From Cognataquiflexum nitidum (GTDB lineage: Bacteria; Bacteroidota; Bacteroidia; Cytophagales; Cyclobacteriaceae): a stretch of DNA of 64,000 nucleotides. The notes under the pieces were generated by a model that was not told the DNA's origin, searched no databases, and worked only from the letters and a program-made list of their open reading frames with translations. The DNA lies in the NCBI RefSeq assembly GCF_022538055.1, contig NZ_JAKZAM010000004.1, positions 124,001 to 188,000 of the forward strand, read 5' to 3'. Position 1 is the stretch's first letter. The number at the start of each line of letters is the position of its first letter. This document shows positions 1 to 8,833 of this stretch, piece by piece. The position numbers and the translations under genes were made by a program.

Positions 1-471
1 TGCCTTGTTTTGTTTTGGGACAAACATGGAAAAGGCCAAATGTTTGTCATCTGCTGACCACGATACCTCTCCGGGCGCAATCGCCGAGTTTGTCAAAGCG
101 ACAGTTTCTTTGGTGTCCAGGTACATCATAAAAAGCTTCATTTTGTCATCCTGCATATTGGATTTGAATACAATCTTGCTGCCGTCATGTGACCATCTCG
201 GCATAAAATCCCGCTGATTGCCTTGGGTCAGCGGCCTGTTTTGACTCCCATCAAAATTGACCATCCAGAGATTGGAGAGATCACTGTCAGTCATGATATC
301 CTTGAAATTGCGGACATAAATGATCTTGCTGCCATCCGGTGATATCTGCGGATCGGAGACATATTCCAGATCAAATAGATCCAAAAGTGTCAGGTTAGAT
401 TTTGTCTGTCCAAAAGTCTCAAAGGAAAAAAGGAGTAATAAAATGGGTAAGTGGCTTATTATGCGTTTCAT
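1..471 (-). CDS. S9-type peptidase / TolB-like propeller protein, N-terminal part (runs off window)
   Basis: The first 157 codons of a gene that continues beyond base 1. A signal peptide ending around FGQ is followed by repeats of the PD40/TolB-like propeller type: ISPDGSKIIYV, WSHDGSKIVF and WSADDKHLAF, each a 'sPDG..iay'-like strand. This arrangement is typical of the N-terminal propeller of secreted S9 (prolyl oligopeptidase-like) peptidases and of TolB-like amidohydrolases in Bacteroidota. The catalytic domain is outside the window, so the enzyme class is inferred. The ATG at 471 fits because the signal peptide begins directly there. The gene is divergent from the esterase at 800. Confidence 0.7.
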   Translation of the reverse strand, partial: MKRIISHLPILLLLFSFETFGQTKSNLTLLDLFDLEYVSDPQISPDGSKIIYVRNFKDIMTDSDLSNLWMVNFDGSQNRPLTQGNQRDFMPRWSHDGSKIVFKSNMQDDKMKLFMMYLDTKETVALTNSAIAPGEVSWSADDKHLAFSMFVPKQNKA

Positions 472-799
472 GAGGGGGAGTTTGGCTGGTGAATGATGAT
501 GTTTTATTGAAATTGAATATAAGGTAAGGCATTCCTTTTTAATAGCCTAAAATGAAATATCACAACAATTGTTGAAAAAAAGAATTATAAGGTTCCTTTC
601 AAATTCTTTGAGATAATTAAAAGAAGTACAAAATAAGCTTAATTAGGGACCATAAATGTTAAAGAAAAAATTGAGAGCTAGAGCAATATCAAAAAATATC
701 TCAATATCAATGAGTATCTAATTGCCTTATTATTGACAAAGGTTAAGAATTGCAAGCAACCATATTTCAAAGTATATTACTTCGACAAACCAAAATGAC
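472..799. other. Intergenic region between divergent genes, carrying one AATATC element
   Basis: A 328-bp AT-rich gap between divergent genes. No ORF of note. It must contain both promoters but no convincing TTG/TAnnTTTG pair was found. It holds one copy of the four-hexamer AATATC element, listed separately. Confidence 0.5.
684..718 (+). repeat. AATATC element, copy 1 (10-8-10 spacing)
   Basis: Four hexamers, AATATC three times and AGTATC once, start at 685, 695, 703 and 713. The same spacing of 10, 8 and 10 nt recurs exactly at 39432-39465 on the other strand. Function unknown. Confidence 0.6.
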
Positions 800-2119
800 A
801 TGAATCAAAAATCAACTTTCAAACTAAACCTGCATTTCCAATTTGGAATGCTGCTTCTGCTTTGCTTTAGCATTTCTTTTGAATCTTTTTCCCAGATCCC
901 AAGGCAGTTTCTCGAAATCTCTGTCGTCCCAGACAGGGAAGATTGGACTTATAAAACAGGTCAAAATGTGGAATTTTCTGTTTCTGTCACCCAATCAGGC
1001 CGACCGGTAGCTGTAGAAAATGTCCGCTATGTAGTCAAAGAAGAAAAAATGGATCCGATCAAAGAGGGCTCTTTGAAACTGAAAGATGGAAAGGCAACCA
1101 TCGAAAAATTCACTATGAAAAATCCCGGATTTCTCAGATGTGAAGTATTTGCAACCATAGATGGAAAGGAATACAGAGGAATCGGAACCGCAGGATTTGA
1201 ACCTGAAAAAATCAAACCAACCGTCAAAATGCCAAAGGATTTTGAGGATTTTTGGAATACAGGAAAAGCTGAACTTGCCAAAATCCCGATGGATGCCAAG
1301 ATAATCCACCAACCTGAAAGAAGCACAGACCAAGTGGATGTCTATCATGTCAATTTTCAAAATGTGCGAAACAGCCGAATTTATGGCGTCTTGACAGTAC
1401 CCAAAGGTGGCGCTAAGTATCCTGCTATTTTGTTGGTCCCCGGTGCAGGTATCAGGCCTTACTTCGGTGATGCCAACAAATCCGTCCGTGGCGCGATTAC
1501 CTTGCAGATTGGAATCCATGGAATTCCGATTGACATGAATCAGGAAGTATACAACAACCTTGGTTCTGCGGCTCTGAACGGTTATCCGACTTTTAATATT
1601 TGGGACAAAGACCTTTACTATTACAAGAGGGTTTATTTGGGATGTATCCGTGCGGTTGACTTTTTGGTTTCTCTACCTGAATATGACGGCAAAAATCTAG
1701 GTATCCAAGGCGGAAGTCAGGGTGGCGCGTTGTCAATCATTACAGCGGCGTTGGATCCCCGGATCAAATACCTCACTGCCATGTATCCGGCGATGAGTGA
1801 CATGACAGGTTATCTCGAAGGCAGGGCAGGAGGTTGGCCCCATGTTTTTGCCGGTAATAATTTACAGAAATTCAACAAGCCCGAAGTCATCGAAACCATA
1901 GGTTATTATGATGTGGTCAATTTTGCAAGGATTCTCAAAACCCCCGGATTTTACACTTGGGGATACAATGATGACACCTGTCCACCGACTTCTTACTATT
2001 CCGCTTTCAATGAAATCAAGGCTTCAAAGGTTGTGTTTGTCGTACCTGAGACAGGACATTGGACTTATCCAGAGCAAGGTAAAAAAGCAGACGACTGGAT
2101 TTTTGGGAAATTCAAATAG
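800..2119 (+). CDS. Secreted acetylxylan esterase-like hydrolase (CE7/AXE1 family)
   Basis: A secreted alpha/beta hydrolase resembling acetyl xylan esterase/cephalosporin C deacetylase (CE7), which removes acetyl groups from polysaccharides or small esters. The N-terminus has a hydrophobic signal peptide (about residues 15-32). An Ig-like beta domain (about 35-135) precedes the AXE1 fold. The nucleophile elbow is GGSQGG with Ser306. An Asp in the YNDDTCPP stretch (about 392) and His421 in the ETGHWTY motif complete the likely triad. The extra N-terminal domain is common in Bacteroidota homologues. The gene stands alone; the next gene, a methyltransferase, starts 72 bp downstream. The natural substrate cannot be read from sequence. 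Confidence 0.85.
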   Translation: MNQKSTFKLNLHFQFGMLLLLCFSISFESFSQIPRQFLEISVVPDREDWTYKTGQNVEFSVSVTQSGRPVAVENVRYVVKEEKMDPIKEGSLKLKDGKATIEKFTMKNPGFLRCEVFATIDGKEYRGIGTAGFEPEKIKPTVKMPKDFEDFWNTGKAELAKIPMDAKIIHQPERSTDQVDVYHVNFQNVRNSRIYGVLTVPKGGAKYPAILLVPGAGIRPYFGDANKSVRGAITLQIGIHGIPIDMNQEVYNNLGSAALNGYPTFNIWDKDLYYYKRVYLGCIRAVDFLVSLPEYDGKNLGIQGGSQGGALSIITAALDPRIKYLTAMYPAMSDMTGYLEGRAGGWPHVFAGNNLQKFNKPEVIETIGYYDVVNFARILKTPGFYTWGYNDDTCPPTSYYSAFNEIKASKVVFVVPETGHWTYPEQGKKADDWIFGKFK

Positions 2120-2191
2120 GTCTTGTGGTTTTGGACTGTCATTTTGAGATTTAATTGTATTTTTAGTCTTTAATTTGAACAAAAATTTTGA

Positions 2192-3577
2192 ATGGCCGAT
2201 AACGATTACAGTAACCTTTCCAAAGAACAACTTCTTGAGATGATCCACCACTTGGACAGAAGCAGGAAGTATGGATTGGTATGGGAGGAAGAAAAGGAAC
2301 CCGAAAAAGTGGTTGCTGAAATTCAGGATAAAATTCCGGTATTGCAGGAAATCCAAGACAGGGAGATTTTCAACAGTGTCGATCAGCCCACCCATATGCT
2401 GATAGAAGGCGACAATTTTCACTCACTCACAGTTTTAAATCAGACCCATCAAGGCAAGATTGACCTCATTTACATAGATCCACCATACAATACCGGGAAA
2501 GAAAACGAGTTTCTATACAATGACCGCTATGTGGACATCAATGACGGTTACCGCCACAGCAAGTGGTTGTCTTTTATGTGGAAGCGGCTGAATCTTGCTA
2601 AAAGCCTTTTGAAAAACACAGGTGCGATTTTTATTTCCATCGATGACAATGAGATTGCGCAACTGAAGTTGCTCTGTCAGGAGATTTTTGGGGAGGAAAA
2701 TTTTGTAGCCCAATTTGTCAGAAAAAATAAAGCAGGTTCCGGACATGACAGCGGTCAGGTCGCAGTGGAGTTTGACTACATGCTTTGCTTCGCAAAAGAC
2801 AAAGCCGAATTGAAGTTTGCGAAGGAGAAGCTCGATGTGGAAAGTGACAAGAAATACAGGCTTTCGGACGCACATGTGGAGTTTAGGGGGAAATATTACC
2901 TGCGTGATTTGGATTACCGTGGGTCGTATAGTGAAAGCATGGATTATGTCATCACAGCACCGGACGGCACAGTGATGTTTTCGGGAGGAAAATTTGGGAA
3001 GCCCAATACCTGGAGGTGGAATCAGGACAAATTGAAATGGGGAATTGAAAACGATTTTATCGTATTCAAAAAAACCAACAAGCAATGGAAAGTCTATATC
3101 AAACAGTACCAATTTGTCGACAACCTAAATAGGCGGCGAGAGCGGCAGCTTCCCTACCGTGCTTTGATCCAGTTTTTGAATTCGGAAGGAAGTCAGGAAC
3201 TGAATGAAGTGGTGGCGCAGAGTATTTTCAAATTTCCAAAACCGATAGGCTTGATCAGGTTTTGTATCGATTTGTTTGAATCCAAAGAAATCACCGTGCT
3301 GGACTTTTTTGCCGGATCGGGTACGACCGGGCATGCCGTTTTAAAAGCCAATGAAGCGGATAATGGCAAGAGGCAATTTATCCTCTGTACCAACAACGAG
3401 AACAATATTTGCGAAGAAGTGACCTATACCCGCGTTTCCAAAGTCATCCAAGGCTATCAGGGACCCAAAAAACTTCATCCGCCGATTGCCCAAAATCTGA
3501 AATACTTCAAGGCGGCATTTGAGGAAAAGGACCCAAAGACCGAAAAGAAAGACAATCTCATTTTTTCATCAAAATGA
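2192..3577 (+). CDS. Site-specific DNA-methyltransferase, beta class (type III Mod-like)
   Basis: Likely an N6-adenine (possibly N4-cytosine) DNA methyltransferase using S-adenosylmethionine. The catalytic motif IV, DPPY, is at residues 96-99 (YIDPPYNTG). The SAM-binding motif I, FFAGSGTTGHAVL, follows near 371-383. This order (IV before I) defines beta-class enzymes such as type III Mod subunits. The stretch of about 190-340 between the motifs is the probable target-recognition domain. At 461 residues it is shorter than many type III Mod proteins (about 600). No Res helicase follows; instead a small nuclease starts 7 bp after the stop, so it is read as the methylase of a type II pair. Confidence 0.88.
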   Translation: MADNDYSNLSKEQLLEMIHHLDRSRKYGLVWEEEKEPEKVVAEIQDKIPVLQEIQDREIFNSVDQPTHMLIEGDNFHSLTVLNQTHQGKIDLIYIDPPYNTGKENEFLYNDRYVDINDGYRHSKWLSFMWKRLNLAKSLLKNTGAIFISIDDNEIAQLKLLCQEIFGEENFVAQFVRKNKAGSGHDSGQVAVEFDYMLCFAKDKAELKFAKEKLDVESDKKYRLSDAHVEFRGKYYLRDLDYRGSYSESMDYVITAPDGTVMFSGGKFGKPNTWRWNQDKLKWGIENDFIVFKKTNKQWKVYIKQYQFVDNLNRRRERQLPYRALIQFLNSEGSQELNEVVAQSIFKFPKPIGLIRFCIDLFESKEITVLDFFAGSGTTGHAVLKANEADNGKRQFILCTNNENNICEEVTYTRVSKVIQGYQGPKKLHPPIAQNLKYFKAAFEEKDPKTEKKDNLIFSSK

Positions 3578-3583
3578 TAACCA

Positions 3584-4279
3584 ATGGTCAGTATCGAGCA
3601 TATCCTTCATCTTCCTCTGACCGAACCCGAAATCCTCGAATCGATCCAAAAAGCAATTGAAAATACCAGTATTTCCGAATTGGATAACCTCCGTTTCCGT
3701 CATCCAAACATCCAATTTGATTGCATGATCAGAGGGTATTTGGGGGAATTTGCGATCCGAAAATGGCTCAAAGAAAATGGGATAGAAGTTGAAAGGACGA
3801 ATCTGATATTGGAGGACGATCAGGTAGACATAGACTTTGTATACAAAGGCCAAAATATTGAGCTCAAGACTTCCCTGGTTCCTGATGCAGACCTGACAAT
3901 TCAAAATGCTGTTTTAAACCGAGATATCAAGCTGATCAAAAGGGAGGAAAAAATCGAAAATCTCAGAGGGGATATTCACTTGCAGGTTTTTTTCAACCAA
4001 AGGAGAAAAGCAAAAGACGACTGGCTAAAGGCTTTAAAGCTTGATTTGGGTAATAAAGATCCCAAATACCTGTACGATGCTTTTTCTGCCAAGCGGTACA
4101 GGACAGACATGTATTTTGTGGGTTGGATTGATAAAATTACTTTGGTGACAAGGATATATCTAATGGGAGAAAGAGAAAGGACTTGGACTTTTCAGAAGTC
4201 AAAGCGGGAGTTTTGGTCCTGCAGGATTCTGGAATCAAACAAACCTGTTGAACTGATCTATTTCTTGAAATCTATTTGA
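3584..4279 (+). CDS. Putative type II restriction endonuclease (PD-(D/E)XK fold)
   Basis: Not recognised as a named family, but the sequence carries a PD-(D/E)XK-like active site: Asp84 in VDIDFVYKG and Glu93-Leu94-Lys95 in QNIELKTS, with an upstream Glu55 in the GYLGEFAIRKWL helix, the usual arrangement in restriction nucleases. It lies 7 bp after the methyltransferase on the same strand, which supports a cognate restriction enzyme role. At 231 residues it is typical of type II enzymes. There is no helicase or specificity subunit. The recognition site cannot be predicted. Alternative: a Mrr-like or repair nuclease. Confidence 0.7.
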   Translation: MVSIEHILHLPLTEPEILESIQKAIENTSISELDNLRFRHPNIQFDCMIRGYLGEFAIRKWLKENGIEVERTNLILEDDQVDIDFVYKGQNIELKTSLVPDADLTIQNAVLNRDIKLIKREEKIENLRGDIHLQVFFNQRRKAKDDWLKALKLDLGNKDPKYLYDAFSAKRYRTDMYFVGWIDKITLVTRIYLMGERERTWTFQKSKREFWSCRILESNKPVELIYFLKSI

Positions 4280-4346
4280 TTCGGATCCTCCAAATTTCTT
4301 TGTAAACGCACTTTATTTTCTCCAACTTTAAGCAAAATCTTTAATC

Positions 4347-4961
4347 ATGAACAGGTTTATTTTCGGCTTTATTGCGGCTCTTTTGGTTCTTGGTAGCATC
4401 TGGTATTTTGTAGGAAAAAGGGAAAACAAAGACGAGACCCGCGCCAATTCCGCCATGATTCAGCAACAAATCCAAAATGTCGGGAAGCTCATTGTGACAG
4501 AGGGTTACTTTTCACAGGTATTTACCTTCAAAAATTCACAGAATCTTTTTTTGGATATCGTCACTTCGGACAAAAAAGCCTTGGTTGTGGCAAACGCCAA
4601 AGCGACAGTGGAATATGACCTGAGGCAGTTGGAAACGAGGATAGATGAAGAAAACAAAACTGTGGTCATCACAAAAATCCCGGAACCTGTCATCAATATC
4701 TATCCTGAAATCGAATATTATGATGTGACGCAGGATTACTTCAATAAATTTGAAGCCAAGGATTACAATAAAATCAAGAATAGCGTGACCGCCCAGTTCC
4801 GCAAAAAAATAGAATCTTCAAGCCTAAAAGACAATGCACAGGAGAGATTGATGAGCGAGCTCGTGAATATTTATATCCTTACCAAATCCATGGGCTGGAC
4901 ACTGAAGTATAATGAACTCATTATTGACAATCCTGAGCAGATGAAAAATCTGGAGCGTTAA
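4347..4961 (+). CDS. DUF4230 domain protein, membrane-anchored
   Basis: One N-terminal transmembrane helix (about residues 4-22, IFGFIAALLVLGSIWYFV) followed by a soluble domain matching the DUF4230 family as I recall it. It includes the region EYDLRQLETRIDEENKTVVI, then the P-E-P motif around IPEPVINIYPEIEYYD, and a C-terminal helical part ending MGWTLKYNE. The family is widespread in Bacteroidota with unknown function and usually lies outside the cytoplasmic membrane. It is isolated between the restriction pair and the sulfatase, with gaps of 67 and 53 bp. Confidence 0.75.
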   Translation: MNRFIFGFIAALLVLGSIWYFVGKRENKDETRANSAMIQQQIQNVGKLIVTEGYFSQVFTFKNSQNLFLDIVTSDKKALVVANAKATVEYDLRQLETRIDEENKTVVITKIPEPVINIYPEIEYYDVTQDYFNKFEAKDYNKIKNSVTAQFRKKIESSSLKDNAQERLMSELVNIYILTKSMGWTLKYNELIIDNPEQMKNLER

Positions 4962-5014
4962 GAAGTTACGACTTTATTTCCATAATATTTATTTTCCTGA
5001 ACTAAAACTGAATT

Positions 5015-6466
5015 ATGAAACTCCAATTCTTCCTTTTCTTTTTTCTGGTCATTGGTTTGATTTCCTGTGGACAAAGCAAAGAAAAATCCATAGAGGAAAT
5101 AGAATCCGCGAAACCCAACATCATTTTTATTCTTGCCGATGACCTTGGCTATGGAGACTTGGGGGTGACAGGTCAAACTAAGATAGAAACTCCCAATATC
5201 GATAAACTTGCAGGAGAAGGGATGTTGTTTACCAATCATTATACGGGAACTACCGTTTGCGCACCGTCGCGGTCAGCTTTGATGACTGGATTGCATACGG
5301 GGCATACGCCGATCAGGGGGAATTTTGAAGTACAACCTGAAGGGCAATATCCTATGCCCGATACGGTTTTGACGATTCCAAAGATGATGAAGCGGGTAGG
5401 CTATGCCACCGGAGCTTTTGGCAAGTGGGGATTGGGTTTTATCGGGACTTCAGGCGATCCCAACAATCAAGGTTTCGATAAGTTCTTTGGGTACAATTGT
5501 CAACGCTATGCGCACCGTTATTATCCTGAATACCTTTGGGACAATAATCAAAAGGTGATGCTAGAAGGGAATGACTGGACCAACAAAACCACCTATGCGC
5601 CGGAAGTCATCCATCAAGAATCCTTACAATTTATCGAAAACAATAAAGACAAACCATTCTTTATGTTCGTGCCTATGGTGACACCACATGCCGAGTTGGC
5701 GACATCCGACACTGTATTATTGAAAAAGTATAGAGAGAAGTTTGGGGATGAAAAACCGTATCTAGCCCCTAAAGGGCATGACTACGGTCCTGATATCATT
5801 ATTCCCGGCTATCAGTCAGTGGAATATCCCCGAGCGGTATATGCTGCCATAGTGGGGCAATTGGACAGGCAAGTCGGAGAGATTATCCAAAAACTCGAAG
5901 AACTTGGACTTACTGAGAATACCATCATCTTTTTTGCTTCAGACAACGGACCACATCAGGAAGGTGGTAACGACCCGGATTTTTTCCAAAGTAATGCTGA
6001 CAGAAGAGGTTACAAAAGGGATTTGTATGAAGGAGGAATCCGGACTTCCCTGATTGTAAAGTGGCCGGGAAAAACCAAGCCCGCTACGCAAACAGACCAT
6101 ATTTCAGCTTTTTGGGATTTCTTACCCACTTTTGCTGAGATCATAGGCCAAAAAATCGAAAGCAAAATTGACGGGATCTCATTTGTCCCCACTTTAAAAG
6201 GCGAGTCAAGCCAAATGCAGCATGAATACCTCTATTGGGAATTTGTAGAATTGGGAGGCAGGCAGGCGATAAGAAAAGGCGATTGGAAAGCAGTCAGGCT
6301 GAATGTCAAAAAAGACAGAAATGCTCCCATAGAACTGTACAACCTTAAAGATGATCCCTCAGAGTCCCGAAATGTGGCAACTTCTAATCCTGAATTGGTC
6401 AATGAAATGGCCAAGCTTTTCGATGCAGCACATGTTCCAAATCCTGTCTTTAAATTATTTGAATAA
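5015..6466 (+). CDS. Sulfatase (arylsulfatase A-like), lipoprotein
   Basis: Hydrolyses sulfate esters, probably of sulfated glycans. The lipobox GLISCGQ puts the lipidated Cys at residue 18, so the enzyme is anchored in the cell envelope. The metal ligands are in LADDLGYGD (Asp42, Asp43). The sulfatase signature is VCAPSRSALMTG, in which Cys82 is converted to formylglycine. SDNGPHQEGGN carries further metal and substrate residues. Length (483) is normal for arylsulfatase A-type enzymes. No SusC/SusD pair or other sulfatase is adjacent, so it is not visibly in a polysaccharide utilisation locus, and no sulfatase-maturating enzyme is in the window. Confidence 0.92.
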   Translation: MKLQFFLFFFLVIGLISCGQSKEKSIEEIESAKPNIIFILADDLGYGDLGVTGQTKIETPNIDKLAGEGMLFTNHYTGTTVCAPSRSALMTGLHTGHTPIRGNFEVQPEGQYPMPDTVLTIPKMMKRVGYATGAFGKWGLGFIGTSGDPNNQGFDKFFGYNCQRYAHRYYPEYLWDNNQKVMLEGNDWTNKTTYAPEVIHQESLQFIENNKDKPFFMFVPMVTPHAELATSDTVLLKKYREKFGDEKPYLAPKGHDYGPDIIIPGYQSVEYPRAVYAAIVGQLDRQVGEIIQKLEELGLTENTIIFFASDNGPHQEGGNDPDFFQSNADRRGYKRDLYEGGIRTSLIVKWPGKTKPATQTDHISAFWDFLPTFAEIIGQKIESKIDGISFVPTLKGESSQMQHEYLYWEFVELGGRQAIRKGDWKAVRLNVKKDRNAPIELYNLKDDPSESRNVATSNPELVNEMAKLFDAAHVPNPVFKLFE

Positions 6467-6494
6467 AAAAACCTCCGGCTTTTGACCGAAGGTT
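6462..6494 (-). terminator. Rho-independent terminator of the rplM-rpsI-rpsB-tsf operon
   Basis: The 9-bp stem AACCTCCGG/CCGAAGGTT (one G-U pair) is followed on the minus strand by a run of seven T. It lies about 46 nt after the tsf stop. In the plus direction it may also stop sulfatase transcripts, with a weaker T tract. Confidence 0.75.
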
Positions 6495-6520
6495 CTTATT
6501 ATTTAATAACCAATCAACCA

Positions 6521-6536
6521 TCCCGATCTATCGGGA
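6521..6536. repeat. Short inverted repeat TCCCGAT-CT-ATCGGGA
   Basis: Seven-base arms around a 2-nt centre, between the terminator and the tsf stop codon. The loop is too short for a classical terminator. It resembles short palindromes often scattered in Bacteroidota intergenic DNA. Confidence 0.5.
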
Positions 6537-6540
6537 CCAA

Positions 6541-7371
6541 TTAACCAATTGTAATTCTCTTGAAAGCAGATACAGTCAAACCTTTGCTCACACCGTCAAG
6601 GTATTGTGCAATGGTCTTGGAATTGTCTTTCACAAATGCCTGGCTTAGCAAAGTACTTTCTTTGTAGAACTTCTGCAGTTTACCCAAAGCGATTTTTTCC
6701 AACATTTCTTCAGGCTTGCCTTCTTGTCTTGCTTGGTCTTTACCGATTTCGATTTCTCTTTCGACAGTAGAGGCGTCTACACCGTCTTTGTCTACTGCCA
6801 CAGGATTCATGGCTGCAATCTGCATGGCTACGTCTTTTCCTGCTTCTTCTACGTCAGCACCTTTGGTGTTTACCAAAGATACCAAAACGCCCAATTTGCC
6901 ATTGGAGTGGATGTAAGGAACTACTGTTTCACCTTTGATGACTTCGTAGTGAGAGATTTCGATTTTCTCTCCGATTTTACCTGTCATTTCGATGATCTTG
7001 TCCTGAACGGAAATTGATTCATATGGAAGGGCAAGGATTTCTTCTGTTGATGCACAATGATTGCTTGTTGCGATATTTAGCAATTCATTTGCGAAGCTTA
7101 CGAATCCTTCGTTTTTGGCCACAAAGTCAGTTTCGCAAGTCAATGAAAGCAAAGTACCGACAGTTCCGTCAGCACTTACGTGAGTGACGATAGTACCTTC
7201 TTTGGTTTCTCTGTCAGCTCTGGAAGCCGAAACTTTCTGACCTTTTTTTCTAAGGATGTCAATCGCTTTTTCGAAATCACCTTCTGCTTCGGTAAGGGCT
7301 TTTTTGCAGTCCATCATACCGGCACCTGTCATTTGTCTCAGTTTGTTTACTTCTTGTGCAGTAATAGCCAT
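6541..7371 (-). CDS. tsf: Translation elongation factor Ts
   Basis: Nucleotide exchange factor that regenerates EF-Tu-GTP. The N-terminal UBA-like segment (MAITAQEVNKLRQMTGAGMM-DCKKAL) and the TDFVAKN motif, which contacts EF-Tu, are clear. Length 276 is normal for Bacteroidota. It is the last gene of the rplM-rpsI-rpsB-tsf cluster and is separated from rpsB by an unusually wide 261-bp gap, so it may have its own promoter. A strong terminator follows. Confidence 0.98.
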   Translation of the reverse strand: MAITAQEVNKLRQMTGAGMMDCKKALTEAEGDFEKAIDILRKKGQKVSASRADRETKEGTIVTHVSADGTVGTLLSLTCETDFVAKNEGFVSFANELLNIATSNHCASTEEILALPYESISVQDKIIEMTGKIGEKIEISHYEVIKGETVVPYIHSNGKLGVLVSLVNTKGADVEEAGKDVAMQIAAMNPVAVDKDGVDASTVEREIEIGKDQARQEGKPEEMLEKIALGKLQKFYKESTLLSQAFVKDNSKTIAQYLDGVSKGLTVSAFKRITIG

Positions 7372-7463
7372 TGTTATTGTCTTTTTTTATTTAAGAATTT
7401 GTATGTACGCTTTGTTGCCACAAACCATATTAAAACTCGGATTGAAGTTCCATTGTAGTGTTT

Positions 7464-7490
7464 ATGGACTTTCGAACGTGGACTATGGAC
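7464..7490 (+). repeat. 27-bp dispersed element, copy 1
   Basis: Matches 62278-62304 at 24 of 27 positions. Both copies end in GGTGGACTATGGAC or close to it (here CGTGGACTATGGAC). It lies in the rpsB-tsf intergenic gap. See findings. Confidence 0.55.
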
Positions 7491-7632
7491 AGATTATCCG
7501 CACTTTAAATCTTTATTTTGAGCAAGTGGCAAAGTAGCGGATAATCATTTTTAAGAATTTCATATTAAACAAAAAATTGAACACAGGGCGAAACCTTATG
7601 TTCAATTTTTATAATCAGTATATCAAAGTGGA

Positions 7633-8394
7633 TTACTCTTGTGTCTCTGCGTCGACAGCTTTTTTTGCTTCTTCCTCTTCGGTAAGTTTAGCATCTTCTT
7701 TGTCTCTTTTCCTCTCGGAAAGTCCTTCTTCGATAGCTGTACCAAACGCTTTGATCAACAAAGAGATGGATTTGTATGCATCGTCATTGGCAGGGATTGG
7801 AAACTCCACCTCATTTGGGTTGGAGTTGGTATCTACCAAAGCGAATACAGGGATACCAAGCTTTTGTGCTTCTGCGATCGCAATGTGTTCTCTTTTGATG
7901 TCTACTACAAAAAGAGCCGCAGGAAGTCTGGTCAGGTCAGCTATACCTCCCAAAACACTTTCCATTTTCTCTCTCTGTCTTGTGATCATCAAACGCTCTT
8001 TTTTCGCAAGGTTGGTGTAAGCGTCTTCTTTCATCATTTTGTCGATGGTAGACATTTTTTTCAACGACTTGCGGATAGTAGCGAAGTTGGTCAACATACC
8101 GCCCAACCACCTTTCAGTGACGTAAGGCATGTTAAGTCTGCGTGCTTCTTCAGCTACCAAGTCTTTCGCCTGCTTTTTAGTAGCGACGAACATTACTTTT
8201 TTTCCTGAGCGTACGATCTGCTTGATTGCGTTGGATGCTTCTTCGAGGCAAACAAGCGTTTTGTTTAGGTCAATGATATGGATACCGTTCTTCTCCATGA
8301 AGATATACGGGGCCATTCTTGGATCCCACTTTCTCGTCAAGTGTCCGAAATGAACACCAGCATCCAGTAAGTCTTTATATTCTATTTGTGCCAT
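7633..8394 (-). CDS. rpsB: 30S ribosomal protein S2
   Basis: Small-subunit protein S2. The N-terminus ([24 protein letters not shown]) and the signature [20 protein letters not shown] are diagnostic. The acidic C-terminal tail ([16 protein letters not shown]) is usual in Bacteroidota. Length 253. It lies 41 bp after rpsI and shares the operon driven from the promoter upstream of rplM. Confidence 0.98.
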   Translation of the reverse strand: MAQIEYKDLLDAGVHFGHLTRKWDPRMAPYIFMEKNGIHIIDLNKTLVCLEEASNAIKQIVRSGKKVMFVATKKQAKDLVAEEARRLNMPYVTERWLGGMLTNFATIRKSLKKMSTIDKMMKEDAYTNLAKKERLMITRQREKMESVLGGIADLTRLPAALFVVDIKREHIAIAEAQKLGIPVFALVDTNSNPNEVEFPIPANDDAYKSISLLIKAFGTAIEEGLSERKRDKEDAKLTEEEEAKKAVDAETQE

Positions 8395-8435
8395 TAATAA
8401 ATATAGTTACGATATAAAATTCAAAGAATTCCTGA

Positions 8436-8822
8436 TTAACGTTTGGAGAACTGGAATCTCCTTCTTGCTTTTCTACGTCCCGGCTTCTTACGCTCGACCA
8501 TTCTTGGATCTCTTGTAAGGAAACCTTCTTTTTTCAAAGCTGATCTGTGTTCGGCATCGAATTCGCAAAGCGCTCTCGATATTGCCATCCTTGCTGCTTC
8601 TGCTTGTCCTTTGATACCACCGCCGTCAACGTTGATTTTGATGTCGTAAGATCCATCTACACCCACTAGTGCCAAAGGTTGTCTCACAACAATCTGATGT
8701 AGATCAAAAGGGAAATAAGTTTCGATCGATCTGTCGTTAACAGTGATCTCTCCTTTTCCTGGTTTCATGTAGATTCTGGCGACTGATGTCTTCCTTCTAC
8801 CTATTGTGTTGATAATTTCCAT
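8436..8822 (-). CDS. rpsI: 30S ribosomal protein S9
   Basis: Small-subunit protein S9. It has the IGRRKTSVARIY start, the central GGGIKGQAEAARMAISRAL block, and the basic tail KKPGRRKARRRFQFSKR, which reaches the ribosomal P site. Length 128. It starts 11 bp after the rplM stop, as in the conserved rplM-rpsI pair. Confidence 0.98.
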   Translation of the reverse strand: MEIINTIGRRKTSVARIYMKPGKGEITVNDRSIETYFPFDLHQIVVRQPLALVGVDGSYDIKINVDGGGIKGQAEAARMAISRALCEFDAEHRSALKKEGFLTRDPRMVERKKPGRRKARRRFQFSKR

Positions 8823-8833
8823 GTATCCGAGGA

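Noticed and set aside
6521..6536. Second terminator for tsf
   Set aside because: Centre of only 2 nt and no T run; the proper stem-loop lies at 6462-6494.
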